Shown piece by piece: positions 56,845-64,000 of a stretch of 64,000 nt of DNA. Below the pieces are notes generated by a model. That model was not told the origin of the DNA. It worked only from the letters and a program-made list of their open reading frames with translations, and made no database searches. How positions within the stretch are numbered: position 1 is the first letter of the stretch; each line of letters opens with the position of its first letter. Both the position numbers and the translations under genes were made by a program. The stretch spans positions 1 to 64,000 of the forward strand of contig NZ_MXPU01000007.1 in the NCBI RefSeq assembly GCF_002204185.1, given 5' to 3'. Source of the stretch: Rhizobium esperanzae. Its GTDB lineage: Bacteria; Pseudomonadota; Alphaproteobacteria; Rhizobiales; Rhizobiaceae.

Positions 56845-57479
56845 CACCTTCTCTCCTTTTTTGATGTGCTGTGCGCCGCCCGGCATGAGGGCGAGCAGAA
56901 CTGCGTTCCGCGTCGCTGCAAAACGAACCAATCTCCGCATTGCTCGCAGACTGCCATGTCGACATGGTTCTCAAGGTGAAGGGCAGCGCTCGCAACCATG
57001 TAGGCCCCTAGGTCTTTGGGGATGATGTGCATGTTCAGGCCACGGCGAACACTTGCGCCGATTCTGATCTCAGCGACATGCGGCACGAAGGTGACGTCGA
57101 ACATTGGCGAGGCGAGCAATGCCTCGATGACGTAGCCGTTATCAAACTCGGTGCAGAGGCTGGTTGGCGGTATGATCGTCGTCCAGCAAGAAGCGGCGAG
57201 TTTCAGCAGGCCGGAGAGGTATTTCCAACCGCCGGTGTCTCCTTGCGTCGTCGGCGACAATTGGCCGAATGGGTCACCGCGACGGCGGAGGAAGTCGACG
57301 ATCGCATCACTATTATCGAAATTCAGCTCGGAAAAATTGCGCCACCAAGCGGCCGGCCCAACAAGTTCCAACGGGCGACCCTTTCCGCTGGTCCTGAAGG
57401 CAAAGGTTTCTCCGGTTCGACCCACGATTTCCGCCGCAGGCCATGCACGGCCCTTCCAGATTAGTTCCCCGAATTCCAT
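56844..57479 (-). CDS. C-terminal zinc-ribbon protein coupled to the integrase
   Basis: A 211-residue protein with a Trp-rich N-terminal half (LIWKGRAWPAAEIVG, GPAAWWRNFSELNF) and a C-terminal four-Cys ribbon: CEQCGDWFVLQRRGTQFCSPSCRAAH (CxxC then CxxxC), as in CGNR-type putative nucleic-acid-binding proteins. Its stop shares one base with the integrase start codon, so the two are translationally coupled and made together. It could be a recombination directionality factor or a DNA-binding partner of the integrase. Not recognised as a named family beyond the ribbon. Confidence 0.75.
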   Translation of the reverse strand: MEFGELIWKGRAWPAAEIVGRTGETFAFRTSGKGRPLELVGPAAWWRNFSELNFDNSDAIVDFLRRRGDPFGQLSPTTQGDTGGWKYLSGLLKLAASCWTTIIPPTSLCTEFDNGYVIEALLASPMFDVTFVPHVAEIRIGASVRRGLNMHIIPKDLGAYMVASAALHLENHVDMAVCEQCGDWFVLQRRGTQFCSPSCRAAHSTSKKERR

Positions 57480-57648
57480 TCCTTACCCTCGCATCGCATG
57501 ATTGCGCGTCGTACAGCAACATATAACACAAAAATAAGCGAATAAAATAAAGTTATTGCGGATAAATCGCTCATTTGGCATAGTTTCGTTGGCGAACGAA
57601 TGAGTTGCGGTGAGGCGGCTCGACCGGCAAAAATTGGAGGCACATGAC
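57480..57648. promoter_or_regulatory. AT-rich divergent region of the island
   Basis: The lowest-GC stretch nearby (57515-57595, with AAATAAGCGAATAAAATAAA), between the ribbon gene and the excisionase-like gene. It must hold both promoters and could be the replication or excision control region of the element. No clear palindrome. Confidence 0.45.
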
Positions 57649-57864
57649 ATGGCTGGCCAGCGGAAGACAACGAAGCGGACGGGTCCGGGATATTCGATTG
57701 CGGCGTTCTCGCGCGTAACTGGCATGCCCTATCGGCGCGTCGAGAAGGCGGTGGCGGCTGGGGAAATCGCCTCGGTGACGTTGGGCGGCGTTCGGCGAAT
57801 TCCCGAGACAGAACGGGACCGCATCCTTCGGGCCTACGGCATCGAAACTCAGGCCGCAGAATAA
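57649..57864 (+). CDS. Excisionase-like helix-turn-helix protein
   Basis: A 71-residue DNA-binding protein with the MerR/excisionase pattern: YSIAAFSRVTGMPYRRVEKAVAAGEIASVTLGGVRRIPETERDRILRAYG. Its size, motif and position beside the integrase cluster fit an Xis or island regulator. A good GGAGG lies upstream of ATG 57649. It precedes the primase gene. Confidence 0.75.
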   Translation: MAGQRKTTKRTGPGYSIAAFSRVTGMPYRRVEKAVAAGEIASVTLGGVRRIPETERDRILRAYGIETQAAE

Positions 57865-57975
57865 GATGTCCTGCGGGCGCGACATAGCCCGCCAAATCTC
57901 AGACAGGCCAGCATGCTCGGCAGTGGTTCCGCAGTGGAACCACGATGGACGGTGCGTGCCGGCGGAGACGCTGCA

Positions 57976-59991
57976 ATGATGGATCTTCTCGCCAAGTTCA
58001 GCAATGTCCGCACGAACGGCAGGGGCTGGACGGCTCTTTGTCCCGGTCACGAGGATCGCCAGAACAGCCTGAGCATCGGCCTGGGCGACGACGGCCGATG
58101 GCTGTTGAAGTGCCATGCCGGATGCGAACTCGCGACCATAACCGCAGCGATCGGCATCGACGTTGCGGATCTCTTCGCCGAAGGCAAGAGAAAGAAGAAG
58201 GGGTCTCCCACTAATCCCTCCAGAAACAGCGCTACAGTGCAACAGTCGGGCTTTACGCTCGCCGCCTACGCCGAGACGAAAAGGCTGCCGACCGAGTTCC
58301 TGCGACAGTGGAGCCTCAGCGACATGACTTATGCCGGCCAACCGGCGGTTCGCATTCCCTATATCGGACCCAGCGGGGAATTGCTGGCGTCACGCTTCCG
58401 CATCGCCCTCAATGGCGACCGCTTCCGGTGGAAAGCCGGTTCCAAACCCTGCATCTACGGCCAGAGCCGCATCGAGGAAGCTCGCAAGCGGCAGTCGGTG
58501 GTATTGGTTGAGGGCGAAAGCGATTGTCATACGCTCTGGTATCACGGCATTCCGGCGCTCGGCCTGCCGGGTGCCAGCAGTTGGAATGAAAGCCGGGATG
58601 CGTCGCTCTTCGAGGGCATCGGCGAAATCTATGTGGTGATCGAACCGGACAAGGGCGGCGATGCGGTTCGGGAATGGCTGTCGCGCTCGGCCATCCGGCA
58701 TCGCGTCAAATTGCTTGAATTGCCAACGAAGGACGCTTCCGCGCTCTATCTTGATGATCCGGCGCGCTTCAAGGAACGTTGGCGCGTCGCCTCACTCGGA
58801 GCTTTGCCATGGACGACCGTTGCGGCCGAACTCAACACCGAAGAGCGTGCCGAAGCATGGAGCCTTTGCGAGCCGCTGGCGAAGAGCCGCAACATCCTCG
58901 CCGACTTCGCTAAAGAACTCGCCGACCATGGTGTGGCGGGAGAAGAGAAGACGGCCAAGATCGTTTACCTGGCTCTGACATCGCGGCTCCTGGAGCGGCC
59001 GGTCTCATTGGTGATCAAGGGGCCGAGCTCTGGCGGCAAGTCGTACATCGCCGAACAGACGTTGAAGTTTTTCCCGCAGAGCGCCTATTACTCGCTTTCG
59101 GCGATGTCGGAACGGTCACTGGCCTATAGCGACGAACCGCTGGCGCACCGGCATCTGGTGCTGTTCGAGGCTGGTGGTATGGGCCAGTTCGGCAGCTATC
59201 TGATGCGCTCGCTACTTTCGGAAGGGTGCTTGCGCTATGAGACGGTGGAGAAGACACGGGACGGTCTCAAGCCGAAGCTGATCGAACGACCCGGACCTAC
59301 GGGGCTGCTTTGCACCACGACGCGATTCACGCTGCATCCCGAAAATGAAACACGAATGCTTTCGCTCACGGTCACCGACAGCCGAGAACAGACAACGGCG
59401 GTGCTTGCGGAAATCGCCCGGCAGATACCACGTGCCGAAAACGGTCTCGATCATTGGCAAGCCTTGCAGACCTGGTTGGCCAGTGGTGCTTGCGAAGTGA
59501 TCGTCCCTTATGCGGATGCGCTTGCCAGGCTCGTGCCACCGGTTGCGGTCCGGCTCAGGCGCGACTTCTCGACGTTGCTGTCGCTGATCAAAGCACATGC
59601 ACTTTTGCATGCCGCCACCCGCATCAAGGACAACCACGGCCGGATCGTCGCGACGATCATCGATTACGAGGCCGTCCGCGTCCTGGTCGTCGATATCATC
59701 GCGCAAGGAGTCGGAGCCACGGTCAAGCCGCACGTCAAGGAAATCGTCTCAGCCGTCAAGCAATTGAACGGCTCCTACGAAAACCCCATCGGTTATCGCG
59801 CGCTCATGGACCTTCTGCATCTCGACAAGGCGACCGTATCGAGAAGGGCGCGTGAGGCAGTCGATCTTGGTTATCTCGACAATCTGGAAAAGCGCGAGCG
59901 CCAACCCGCGCGGTTGATCCCCGGCGATCCGTTGCCGGACGAGGTCGAGGTGCTCCCTACAGCTGAAGAACTGGAGGAAAAATCTGGATAG
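57976..59991 (+). CDS. Primase/helicase-type replication protein of the island
   Basis: A 671-residue protein with three parts. A primase-type zinc finger lies at residues ~20-52 (CPGH...KCHAGC). A Toprim segment lies near 170-230 (VLVEGESDCHTLWYHGIPALGLPGASSWN, VVIEPDKGGDA). A P-loop ATPase/helicase region lies near 340-470 (IKGPSSGGKS Walker A, HRHLVLFEAGGM Walker B). A winged-helix-like end (ALMDLLHLDKATVSRRAREAVDLGYLDNL) closes it. This is the layout of phage and plasmid replication proteins, so the island likely replicates after excision. I use ATG 57976 because GGAG lies upstream; an ATG at 57913 would extend it by 21 residues. Confidence 0.85.
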   Translation: MMDLLAKFSNVRTNGRGWTALCPGHEDRQNSLSIGLGDDGRWLLKCHAGCELATITAAIGIDVADLFAEGKRKKKGSPTNPSRNSATVQQSGFTLAAYAETKRLPTEFLRQWSLSDMTYAGQPAVRIPYIGPSGELLASRFRIALNGDRFRWKAGSKPCIYGQSRIEEARKRQSVVLVEGESDCHTLWYHGIPALGLPGASSWNESRDASLFEGIGEIYVVIEPDKGGDAVREWLSRSAIRHRVKLLELPTKDASALYLDDPARFKERWRVASLGALPWTTVAAELNTEERAEAWSLCEPLAKSRNILADFAKELADHGVAGEEKTAKIVYLALTSRLLERPVSLVIKGPSSGGKSYIAEQTLKFFPQSAYYSLSAMSERSLAYSDEPLAHRHLVLFEAGGMGQFGSYLMRSLLSEGCLRYETVEKTRDGLKPKLIERPGPTGLLCTTTRFTLHPENETRMLSLTVTDSREQTTAVLAEIARQIPRAENGLDHWQALQTWLASGACEVIVPYADALARLVPPVAVRLRRDFSTLLSLIKAHALLHAATRIKDNHGRIVATIIDYEAVRVLVVDIIAQGVGATVKPHVKEIVSAVKQLNGSYENPIGYRALMDLLHLDKATVSRRAREAVDLGYLDNLEKRERQPARLIPGDPLPDEVEVLPTAEELEEKSG

Positions 59992-60076
59992 ACAACCACA
60001 GATACCCCGCTGTTGCGCAGTTGCGCTGTTTCAGGAGGGGTATGACACACCCCCCACCAACTGAGAGGTAAAGGCG

Positions 60077-60259
60077 ATGAGAAACAAGCTAACGAGTTGG
60101 ACATGTCCGCGCTGCAAGAAGACGACCCACAATCCGCAATACGTCCGGGACCGCTGGTGCGAACCATGTGACGGCGATCACAGAGGCCGGCGGAGACCAA
60201 AACGACAGCCGTTGGCCCCGGCTTCGGGCAGCAAGACCGCGCCCGAGCCGGCCATGTGA
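60077..60259 (+). CDS. Small zinc-ribbon protein
   Basis: A 60-residue protein with CPRCKK and CEPCDG (CxxC...CxxC) in a short ribbon, followed by a basic GRRRPKRQPLAP tail. The combination suggests a DNA- or RNA-binding accessory protein. AAAGG lies before the start. Probably co-transcribed with the primase. Confidence 0.65.
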   Translation: MRNKLTSWTCPRCKKTTHNPQYVRDRWCEPCDGDHRGRRRPKRQPLAPASGSKTAPEPAM

Positions 60260-60307
60260 GGACCTGTCACAAGTGTCACCCCGAAGTCCGACAGAAAGGA
60301 AAAGAAC

Positions 60308-60595
60308 ATGAACATCGCACCGACACCGGCTTTCAGCGCCGCCCTCTATGCCGCCTGCGCCAGGTATGGCGGCTGGCATTGCGAGCCGCGCAGCGGCGTG
60401 ATCCGACGCACCGAACCCGACGCGCCATCACCGACCGAGTTGATCGCAATGTTCCGCGACGAGTTTCCGCGCGACTATGAGCTGACGGTCGCGGGTCTGC
60501 CCGAAACATGGCCGGGCGATCCATCCGATCCTGAACCGCTCGGCTTCTGCGCGCCGACTCCGCAGAGCCTGATACCGGTGATGCGAGGCGAGTAA
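60308..60595 (+). CDS. Hypothetical island protein, 95 residues
   Basis: A Pro-rich, acidic protein with two cysteines and a MFRDEFPRDYELTVAGLPETW centre; no domain recognised. A strong AAAGGAAAAG lies before the start at 60308. Its codon use fits the island neighbours. It lies in the same direction as the small cluster. Confidence 0.6.
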   Translation: MNIAPTPAFSAALYAACARYGGWHCEPRSGVIRRTEPDAPSPTELIAMFRDEFPRDYELTVAGLPETWPGDPSDPEPLGFCAPTPQSLIPVMRGE

Positions 60596-60677
60596 TCAAA
60601 CCAGGCGGTTGCTGCCCACTGGCATCTCCCGGTTTTACCGCAGAGGGAACGGGCCGCAACGAGGATGAGACCGGGCT

Positions 60678-60881
60678 ATGAGTGAAAACGAAAGATTAGC
60701 GCAATGGATGCTGAACTGGGTCAAGCAGCATCCCGAAGTGAGGCACCAGCGGTGGCTTTCCGACAAGATGATCCATGTGGCGGTCGATGCGTTCCCCGAG
60801 GTTCAGCCGAACGAACTGCAACTCGCGCTTTCCAGAGCGAAGGAACTTCCTACGCAATCAATAGCCGGGACTGAACGATGA
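60678..60881 (+). CDS. Small helical island protein, 67 residues
   Basis: A compact helical protein (RLAQWMLNWVKQHPEVRHQRWLSDKMIHVAVDAFPEVQPNELQLALSRAKEL), with no named family. Its stop overlaps the next start (ATGA), so it is translated together with the next gene. Confidence 0.65.
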   Translation: MSENERLAQWMLNWVKQHPEVRHQRWLSDKMIHVAVDAFPEVQPNELQLALSRAKELPTQSIAGTER

Positions 60882-61096
60882 GTGCCACTTCCACAGCGCG
60901 TCAGCGCCGCTACAGGAGCCGCCAGAAGGCCGGCCGCCGCGTGATCATGCTCGAGGTCGACGAGGTCGAACTTGCCGCAGTGCTGGAAAAATTGCGTTTT
61001 CTCAACCCGCTGAACGCAGACGACGACGAGGCAGTCCAGCGTGCGTTGCAGAACCTGCTCGGGGTACTCTGCCGCGCAATGGCCGATGACACGTAA
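60878..61096 (+). CDS. Basic small island protein, 72 residues
   Basis: Begins very basic (ARQRRYRSRQKAGRRVIMLEVDEVELAAVLEKLRFL) then a helical stretch ending with Cys-rich LLGVLCRAMADDT. Its basic N-terminus suggests DNA binding. It overlaps the preceding gene by 4 bases. Confidence 0.65.
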   Translation: MSATSTARQRRYRSRQKAGRRVIMLEVDEVELAAVLEKLRFLNPLNADDDEAVQRALQNLLGVLCRAMADDT

Positions 61097-61131
61097 CGCC
61101 GAGGTACTCCGCGATTTGCTACCATGGAAAC

Positions 61132-61590
61132 ATGGTTGAATTGAAAGCATGCGACATAGTGAAGTCGGGCACGATCAGCGATGCTGCGTTGCACGAGGCC
61201 GGGCACTGCATGGCCGCCCTCAGGTACGGGATCGGTGTCCTCCGTGTGTCACTTGACGAGTGCGAAATCGAGCCTGCTGGCGATTTTATCGAGCAGGGAC
61301 GACACCACGGCTCCCTGGCCGTAGGATACGCGGTCATCGCGCTGGCCGGCCAAGCTGCAGCGCCTAAAACTGGCATGTCGGTGTCAGACCAACTTCTGTT
61401 GGCGAATGCGTGTTTTTTGGGCTCATTTGCCGATTGTCCGGCCGAGATGAGCCGCGCGTTTTCGGTACTCGCCGAGCGTTTCGTTCTCGATCATCGCGTG
61501 GAGATCGAAAAGCTGGCCGGCATCCTTGATAAACGCCGCTGCATTTCGGGCACCGAGCTCGGGGAAATTTTCGGGAGCATAGGGCAATGA
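61132..61590 (+). CDS. M41-like zinc metallopeptidase, stand-alone
   Basis: A 152-residue protein with the zinc-binding motif HEAGH in ALHEAGHCMAALRYGIG, like the peptidase M41 domain of FtsH, and a second region GYAVIALAGQAAAPKTGMSVSDQLLLANACFLGS that matches the M41 pattern around the third ligand. The AAA module of FtsH is absent, so it is a free-standing protease domain. The exact third ligand (probably Asp in SVSDQ) is inferred. It overlaps the next gene (ATGA) and so sits in a tight unit; a role in the island's maintenance or defence is possible but unproven. Confidence 0.65.
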   Translation: MVELKACDIVKSGTISDAALHEAGHCMAALRYGIGVLRVSLDECEIEPAGDFIEQGRHHGSLAVGYAVIALAGQAAAPKTGMSVSDQLLLANACFLGSFADCPAEMSRAFSVLAERFVLDHRVEIEKLAGILDKRRCISGTELGEIFGSIGQ

Positions 61591-61997
61591 CCGGCAACGA
61601 CGATGAAGAGCAGCTAGCCTTTATCGCGGCGCGCGCCGAGGAGATCAGGATCGGCCTCAACACCAACCTCACGGAGGAGCAGCTTCAACGGCCCTTGAGC
61701 AGGCGTTCGGCTCACGCACTCGTCGCGGCCACGACCGCCGCTACAGCCGCGAAGCTGAAGGCGCTCGCTGCCCGGATCGAAGCAATTGAGGAAGGTGGAA
61801 TTAGATATCTTGGGAACTATCAGCGCGCATCCTCCTACAGCAAAGGCGATACCGTCACGCATTCCGGAAGCCTTTGGGTTGCCCTGAAGACTGTCGCAGA
61901 GGGCACGGCACCCGGCAGCGATCCAGCCTGCTGGCAACTGGCTTCGAAAGGCGACAGACCGGTGAAACGCACCATGGCGGTATCGACCCCGGCATGA
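61587..61997 (+). CDS. Protein with chitin-binding-like C-terminal fold
   Basis: A 136-residue protein. The N-terminal half is helical and charged (EEQLAFIAARAEEIRIGLNTNLTEEQLQ). The last ~50 residues contain YQRASSYSKGDTVTHSGSLWVALKTVAEGTAPGSDPACWQLASKGD, the ChiC/CBM5-12-like pattern common in phage tail and host-recognition proteins. It overlaps both neighbours by 4 bases, so the three genes are one translational unit. The binding target is unknown. Confidence 0.65.
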   Translation: MTGNDDEEQLAFIAARAEEIRIGLNTNLTEEQLQRPLSRRSAHALVAATTAATAAKLKALAARIEAIEEGGIRYLGNYQRASSYSKGDTVTHSGSLWVALKTVAEGTAPGSDPACWQLASKGDRPVKRTMAVSTPA

Positions 61998-62164
61998 TGA
62001 TCATCGATTTACCTCCTCGAATAGCCGACGCAGTCGAAAGAGCTTGGGAGCTCGCTGCCGAGCACCTGCAAAGGCCCCTCACGGATGAGGAAGCCGCGAT
62101 GATCGTTGCAGCCGTATTCCGATATTTCGACGAGCCCGATGCCCCAACGACGAGACTTCAGTGA
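61994..62164 (+). CDS. Small helical island protein, 56 residues
   Basis: A 56-residue acidic helical protein (LPPRIADAVERAWELAAEHLQRPLTDEEAAMIVAAVFRYF). It starts inside the previous stop (ATGA overlap at 61994). Function unknown; it completes the small-gene train before the opposite-strand pair. Confidence 0.6.
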   Translation: MMIIDLPPRIADAVERAWELAAEHLQRPLTDEEAAMIVAAVFRYFDEPDAPTTRLQ

Positions 62165-62207
62165 AGCCGACCGCCTTTCGCCGAGGCGTGTAGGCGATGC
62201 GCTTAGT

Positions 62208-62420
62208 TCAGACCGGATTGCAGGAGTATGCGTTTCTAATTTCAGTATTGAAGAACTGTCCGATAGAGGCTGCCTCTAGCAGCCGATCGTACATAAATTG
62301 GGGAACATTGTAGTATTCGTAAACCTTGCCCGTGACGGCGAACTCCACTTCAAGTGTCTCAGACCCCGTGTCGTAGCCAACCGACGCCAAACTTGACGAG
62401 CTTACTGGGTGTCGCTCCAT
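62208..62420 (-). CDS. KTSC-domain protein
   Basis: A 70-residue KTSC-domain protein: SSSLASVGYDTGSETLEVEFAVTGKVYEYYNVPQFMYDRLLEAASIGQFFNTEIRNAY. KTSC domains are named from the lysyl-tRNA synthetase C-terminus and occur as small stand-alone proteins in mobile regions. Its start codon touches the stop codon of the HerA-type gene (no gap), so the two are co-translated. Confidence 0.85.
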   Translation of the reverse strand: MERHPVSSSSLASVGYDTGSETLEVEFAVTGKVYEYYNVPQFMYDRLLEAASIGQFFNTEIRNAYSCNPV

Positions 62421-64000
62421 TTAATCCTCCGTCCACCGCGGGTTTTGTGACCTCCACGCGGCCGTGACGTTCACGTAATTTTCATTGCCGCGGTCCTTAC
62501 TCCAATTGTGAGCAACGCGAGGATCCTCGCTGGCGGGCCTCTTGCCTTCCTCGGGGAGGGTAATCCGGCATCGCACAGGCAGCTTGGCAGCTTCGCCGGT
62601 GATCACCGCCTCGCCTGTACGAAGCACAGGTAAACTGTCTACAATGCCACTAAGACTGTCAGGTAGAGCAGCCTGAACCTTGCTGCGGTCTGACGAGTTG
62701 GAGAGGCGCAGCGAAAAGAACGTGCCGCACTGAGAGAGAATGGTGTCGTCGATCTCGGATGGGCGCTGGCTTACAATCATCGCGCCGAGGCCGAACTTGC
62801 GGCCCTCCTTAACAATGCGCTGGACGGCATCCCGCGCAGGGCCGGCGTCTTCCCGGCCCAAGTAGCGATGTGCCTCCTCCATAACCACAAGGAGAGGGCG
62901 CGCCCGGCCTCCTTCGGGCATTTCGCGGCTCCAAAAGAGGGCCTCGTAAATGATGTTCAGGATGCCTCCAATGAGTCGCGTAAGGATGGAACTTGGCACG
63001 CCCGATAGATCGAGCACCGTGATCGGTCGGTCGTGACCGAGCCAGCTCGCGAGGAGCTGCGGCAGGTCGTTCTGCGGCACCCCGTTGAGGCTTGGTTCCC
63101 AAGGTCCAGGATGGAGCATGAAGTCATATTGTCGATCCAGCAGCCGTGACCGGAGTTGTTCGAGCTGTCGCCGGATCGAAAGAACGTTCGTCTTGTTTGC
63201 GAACGGCGAAGTATTGCCCTGGCCGGGAAGCGGATAGGTAGGTGCCGTAAGTGTTTCAGCATCGCCCGGTGCGGTTTGAGCCGAGTTCTGCTGAGTGTTC
63301 TCCATCCATGTCTTGATTTCCGGGTCGATTAGGCGGAGCCAAAGCGATTTCAGGCTGAACGGCAGAGGGCTGCCGGCGGTCAGCGAATTCCCATCCACGC
63401 CGGGATAGTTCATTTGGGCTAATAGTGCAGTTTTTGCTCGTAGGATGCGATCCTGAATTGCCGTTAGCGCCTTTTCCTCGGTCTTGCCGAGCAGAAACGT
63501 CAACAGGTCATCCAGATCGAGTGCCCAGTAGGGAATGTAGAGGCGCTCCTCATTCTCTAGCGGGTTCACGCGGAAGACCTTGGCGACCTCGCCGAGCGCG
63601 CGGCCGTACTCGCCGTGGATGTCAATTAGGAGCACACGTGCGTTTGGGAAGCCGGAATGGCCGCCCTGGCCGACCGAAAGGGAGCGGAGCAGGCTCGTGA
63701 CTGTCGTCGACTTGCCAGCGCCCGTCGATCCTAACACGGCGGAGTGCCGCGTCACGAGCTTGTCCAGATCGACACGTACGGGGATGCTTTCCGCTCCCGA
63801 CAGTCTACCGATGGTTACCTGACCCGTGTCGGCGGTCCCATAGATGCGTGCGAGATCTTCCTCCACGACGAGATGCACTTGGTCGTTAATCGCCGGATAC
63901 TGACTGATCCCTCGCTCGAAGGTTGCCTCTAAGACCTCGCCGACGAGCTGCACCTTTATCCAGCGTTCCCCCCGGGCCCCGCTATCGATCAGGGTCTCAG
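62421..64000 (-). CDS. herA: HerA-type ATPase (5' end outside the window)
   Basis: At least 526 codons of a HerA/DUF87-type hexameric DNA translocase, open to the right edge so the 5' end lies beyond 64000. The visible N-terminus matches a HAS-barrel (VGEVLEATFERGISQYPAINDQVHLVV). Walker A is GSTGAGKSTTVTSLL, Walker B in RVLLIDIHGEYG, with a second acidic motif in LLVVMEEAHRYLG and a sensor/arginine region SQRPSEIDDTILSQCGTFFSLRLSNSSDR. HerA partners with nucleases (NurA) or with effectors such as Sir2 or DUF4297 in known bacterial defence systems. A partner would lie upstream, outside the window. A KTSC gene follows immediately. Confidence 0.9.
   Translation of the reverse strand, partial: ETLIDSGARGERWIKVQLVGEVLEATFERGISQYPAINDQVHLVVEEDLARIYGTADTGQVTIGRLSGAESIPVRVDLDKLVTRHSAVLGSTGAGKSTTVTSLLRSLSVGQGGHSGFPNARVLLIDIHGEYGRALGEVAKVFRVNPLENEERLYIPYWALDLDDLLTFLLGKTEEKALTAIQDRILRAKTALLAQMNYPGVDGNSLTAGSPLPFSLKSLWLRLIDPEIKTWMENTQQNSAQTAPGDAETLTAPTYPLPGQGNTSPFANKTNVLSIRRQLEQLRSRLLDRQYDFMLHPGPWEPSLNGVPQNDLPQLLASWLGHDRPITVLDLSGVPSSILTRLIGGILNIIYEALFWSREMPEGGRARPLLVVMEEAHRYLGREDAGPARDAVQRIVKEGRKFGLGAMIVSQRPSEIDDTILSQCGTFFSLRLSNSSDRSKVQAALPDSLSGIVDSLPVLRTGEAVITGEAAKLPVRCRITLPEEGKRPASEDPRVAHNWSKDRGNENYVNVTAAWRSQNPRWTED

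Overview
The window looks like chromosome from a fast-growing Rhizobium of the R. leguminosarum/R. etli type, or a close Rhizobiales relative. This is inferred from the high GC content, Alphaproteobacteria-typical families (DUF1489, DUF2336, BTLCP transglutaminase, MerR and PilZ proteins of rhizobial type), the tpiA-secG-pyrG order, the ppiD-trpD-trpC-moaC-moeA operon, and a GGAAC-N17-CGTT general-stress promoter. Species cannot be fixed from sequence inspection alone.

Layout. The left edge (1-257) is the 5' part of an IS transposase reading out of the window. From about 0.3 to 29 kb lies ordinary chromosome: a small repeat-bearing secreted protein, a BON protein overlapping a deformylase-like protein, mgtE, a MerR regulator, two membrane proteins, sdaA (serine dehydratase), a SPOR-tailed D,D-carboxypeptidase, a BTLCP peptidase, proline iminopeptidase, PilZ and PAS proteins, rhomboid, CBS and patatin proteins, folE-hisI, an IscU-like protein with yidD, thrS, two flavoenzymes, DUF2336 and GNAT proteins, and an AI-2E-family exporter. 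A decayed esterase-phytase remnant sits at 29.0-29.2 kb beside parE.

From 31.7 to 49 kb: a secreted alpha/beta hydrolase, tpiA, secG, pyrG, a divergent pair of citrate-synthase paralogues (one fused to a helix-turn-helix) sharing a palindrome-rich promoter, a FecR/CHASE2-adenylate-cyclase pair, a DEAD-box helicase with a DbpA-like tail, a methyltransferase, and the ppiD-trpDC-moaC-moeA operon on the minus strand. From 49 to 55.2 kb is a stress/envelope zone: a DUF883-like protein with an EcfG-type promoter, GlsB, an entericidin-like lipoprotein, several membrane peptides under 40 residues, two transglutaminase-like proteins, PhnA, and a TetR/Rid-family pair with a striking double operator.

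At 55394-55453 there is a lone 3' half of a tRNA-Ser(UGA) gene, cut in the anticodon loop. Immediately to its right are a tyrosine integrase, a zinc-ribbon protein coupled to it, an excisionase-like HTH protein, a primase/helicase replication protein and a train of small overlapping genes, including an M41-like HEAGH protein and one with a chitin-binding-like fold signature. The island continues past the right edge, where a HerA-type ATPase abuts a KTSC-domain gene. This is the accessory, mobile part of the window and the best place to look for an undescribed system. Its other end, with the intact tRNA-Ser, should lie beyond base 64000.
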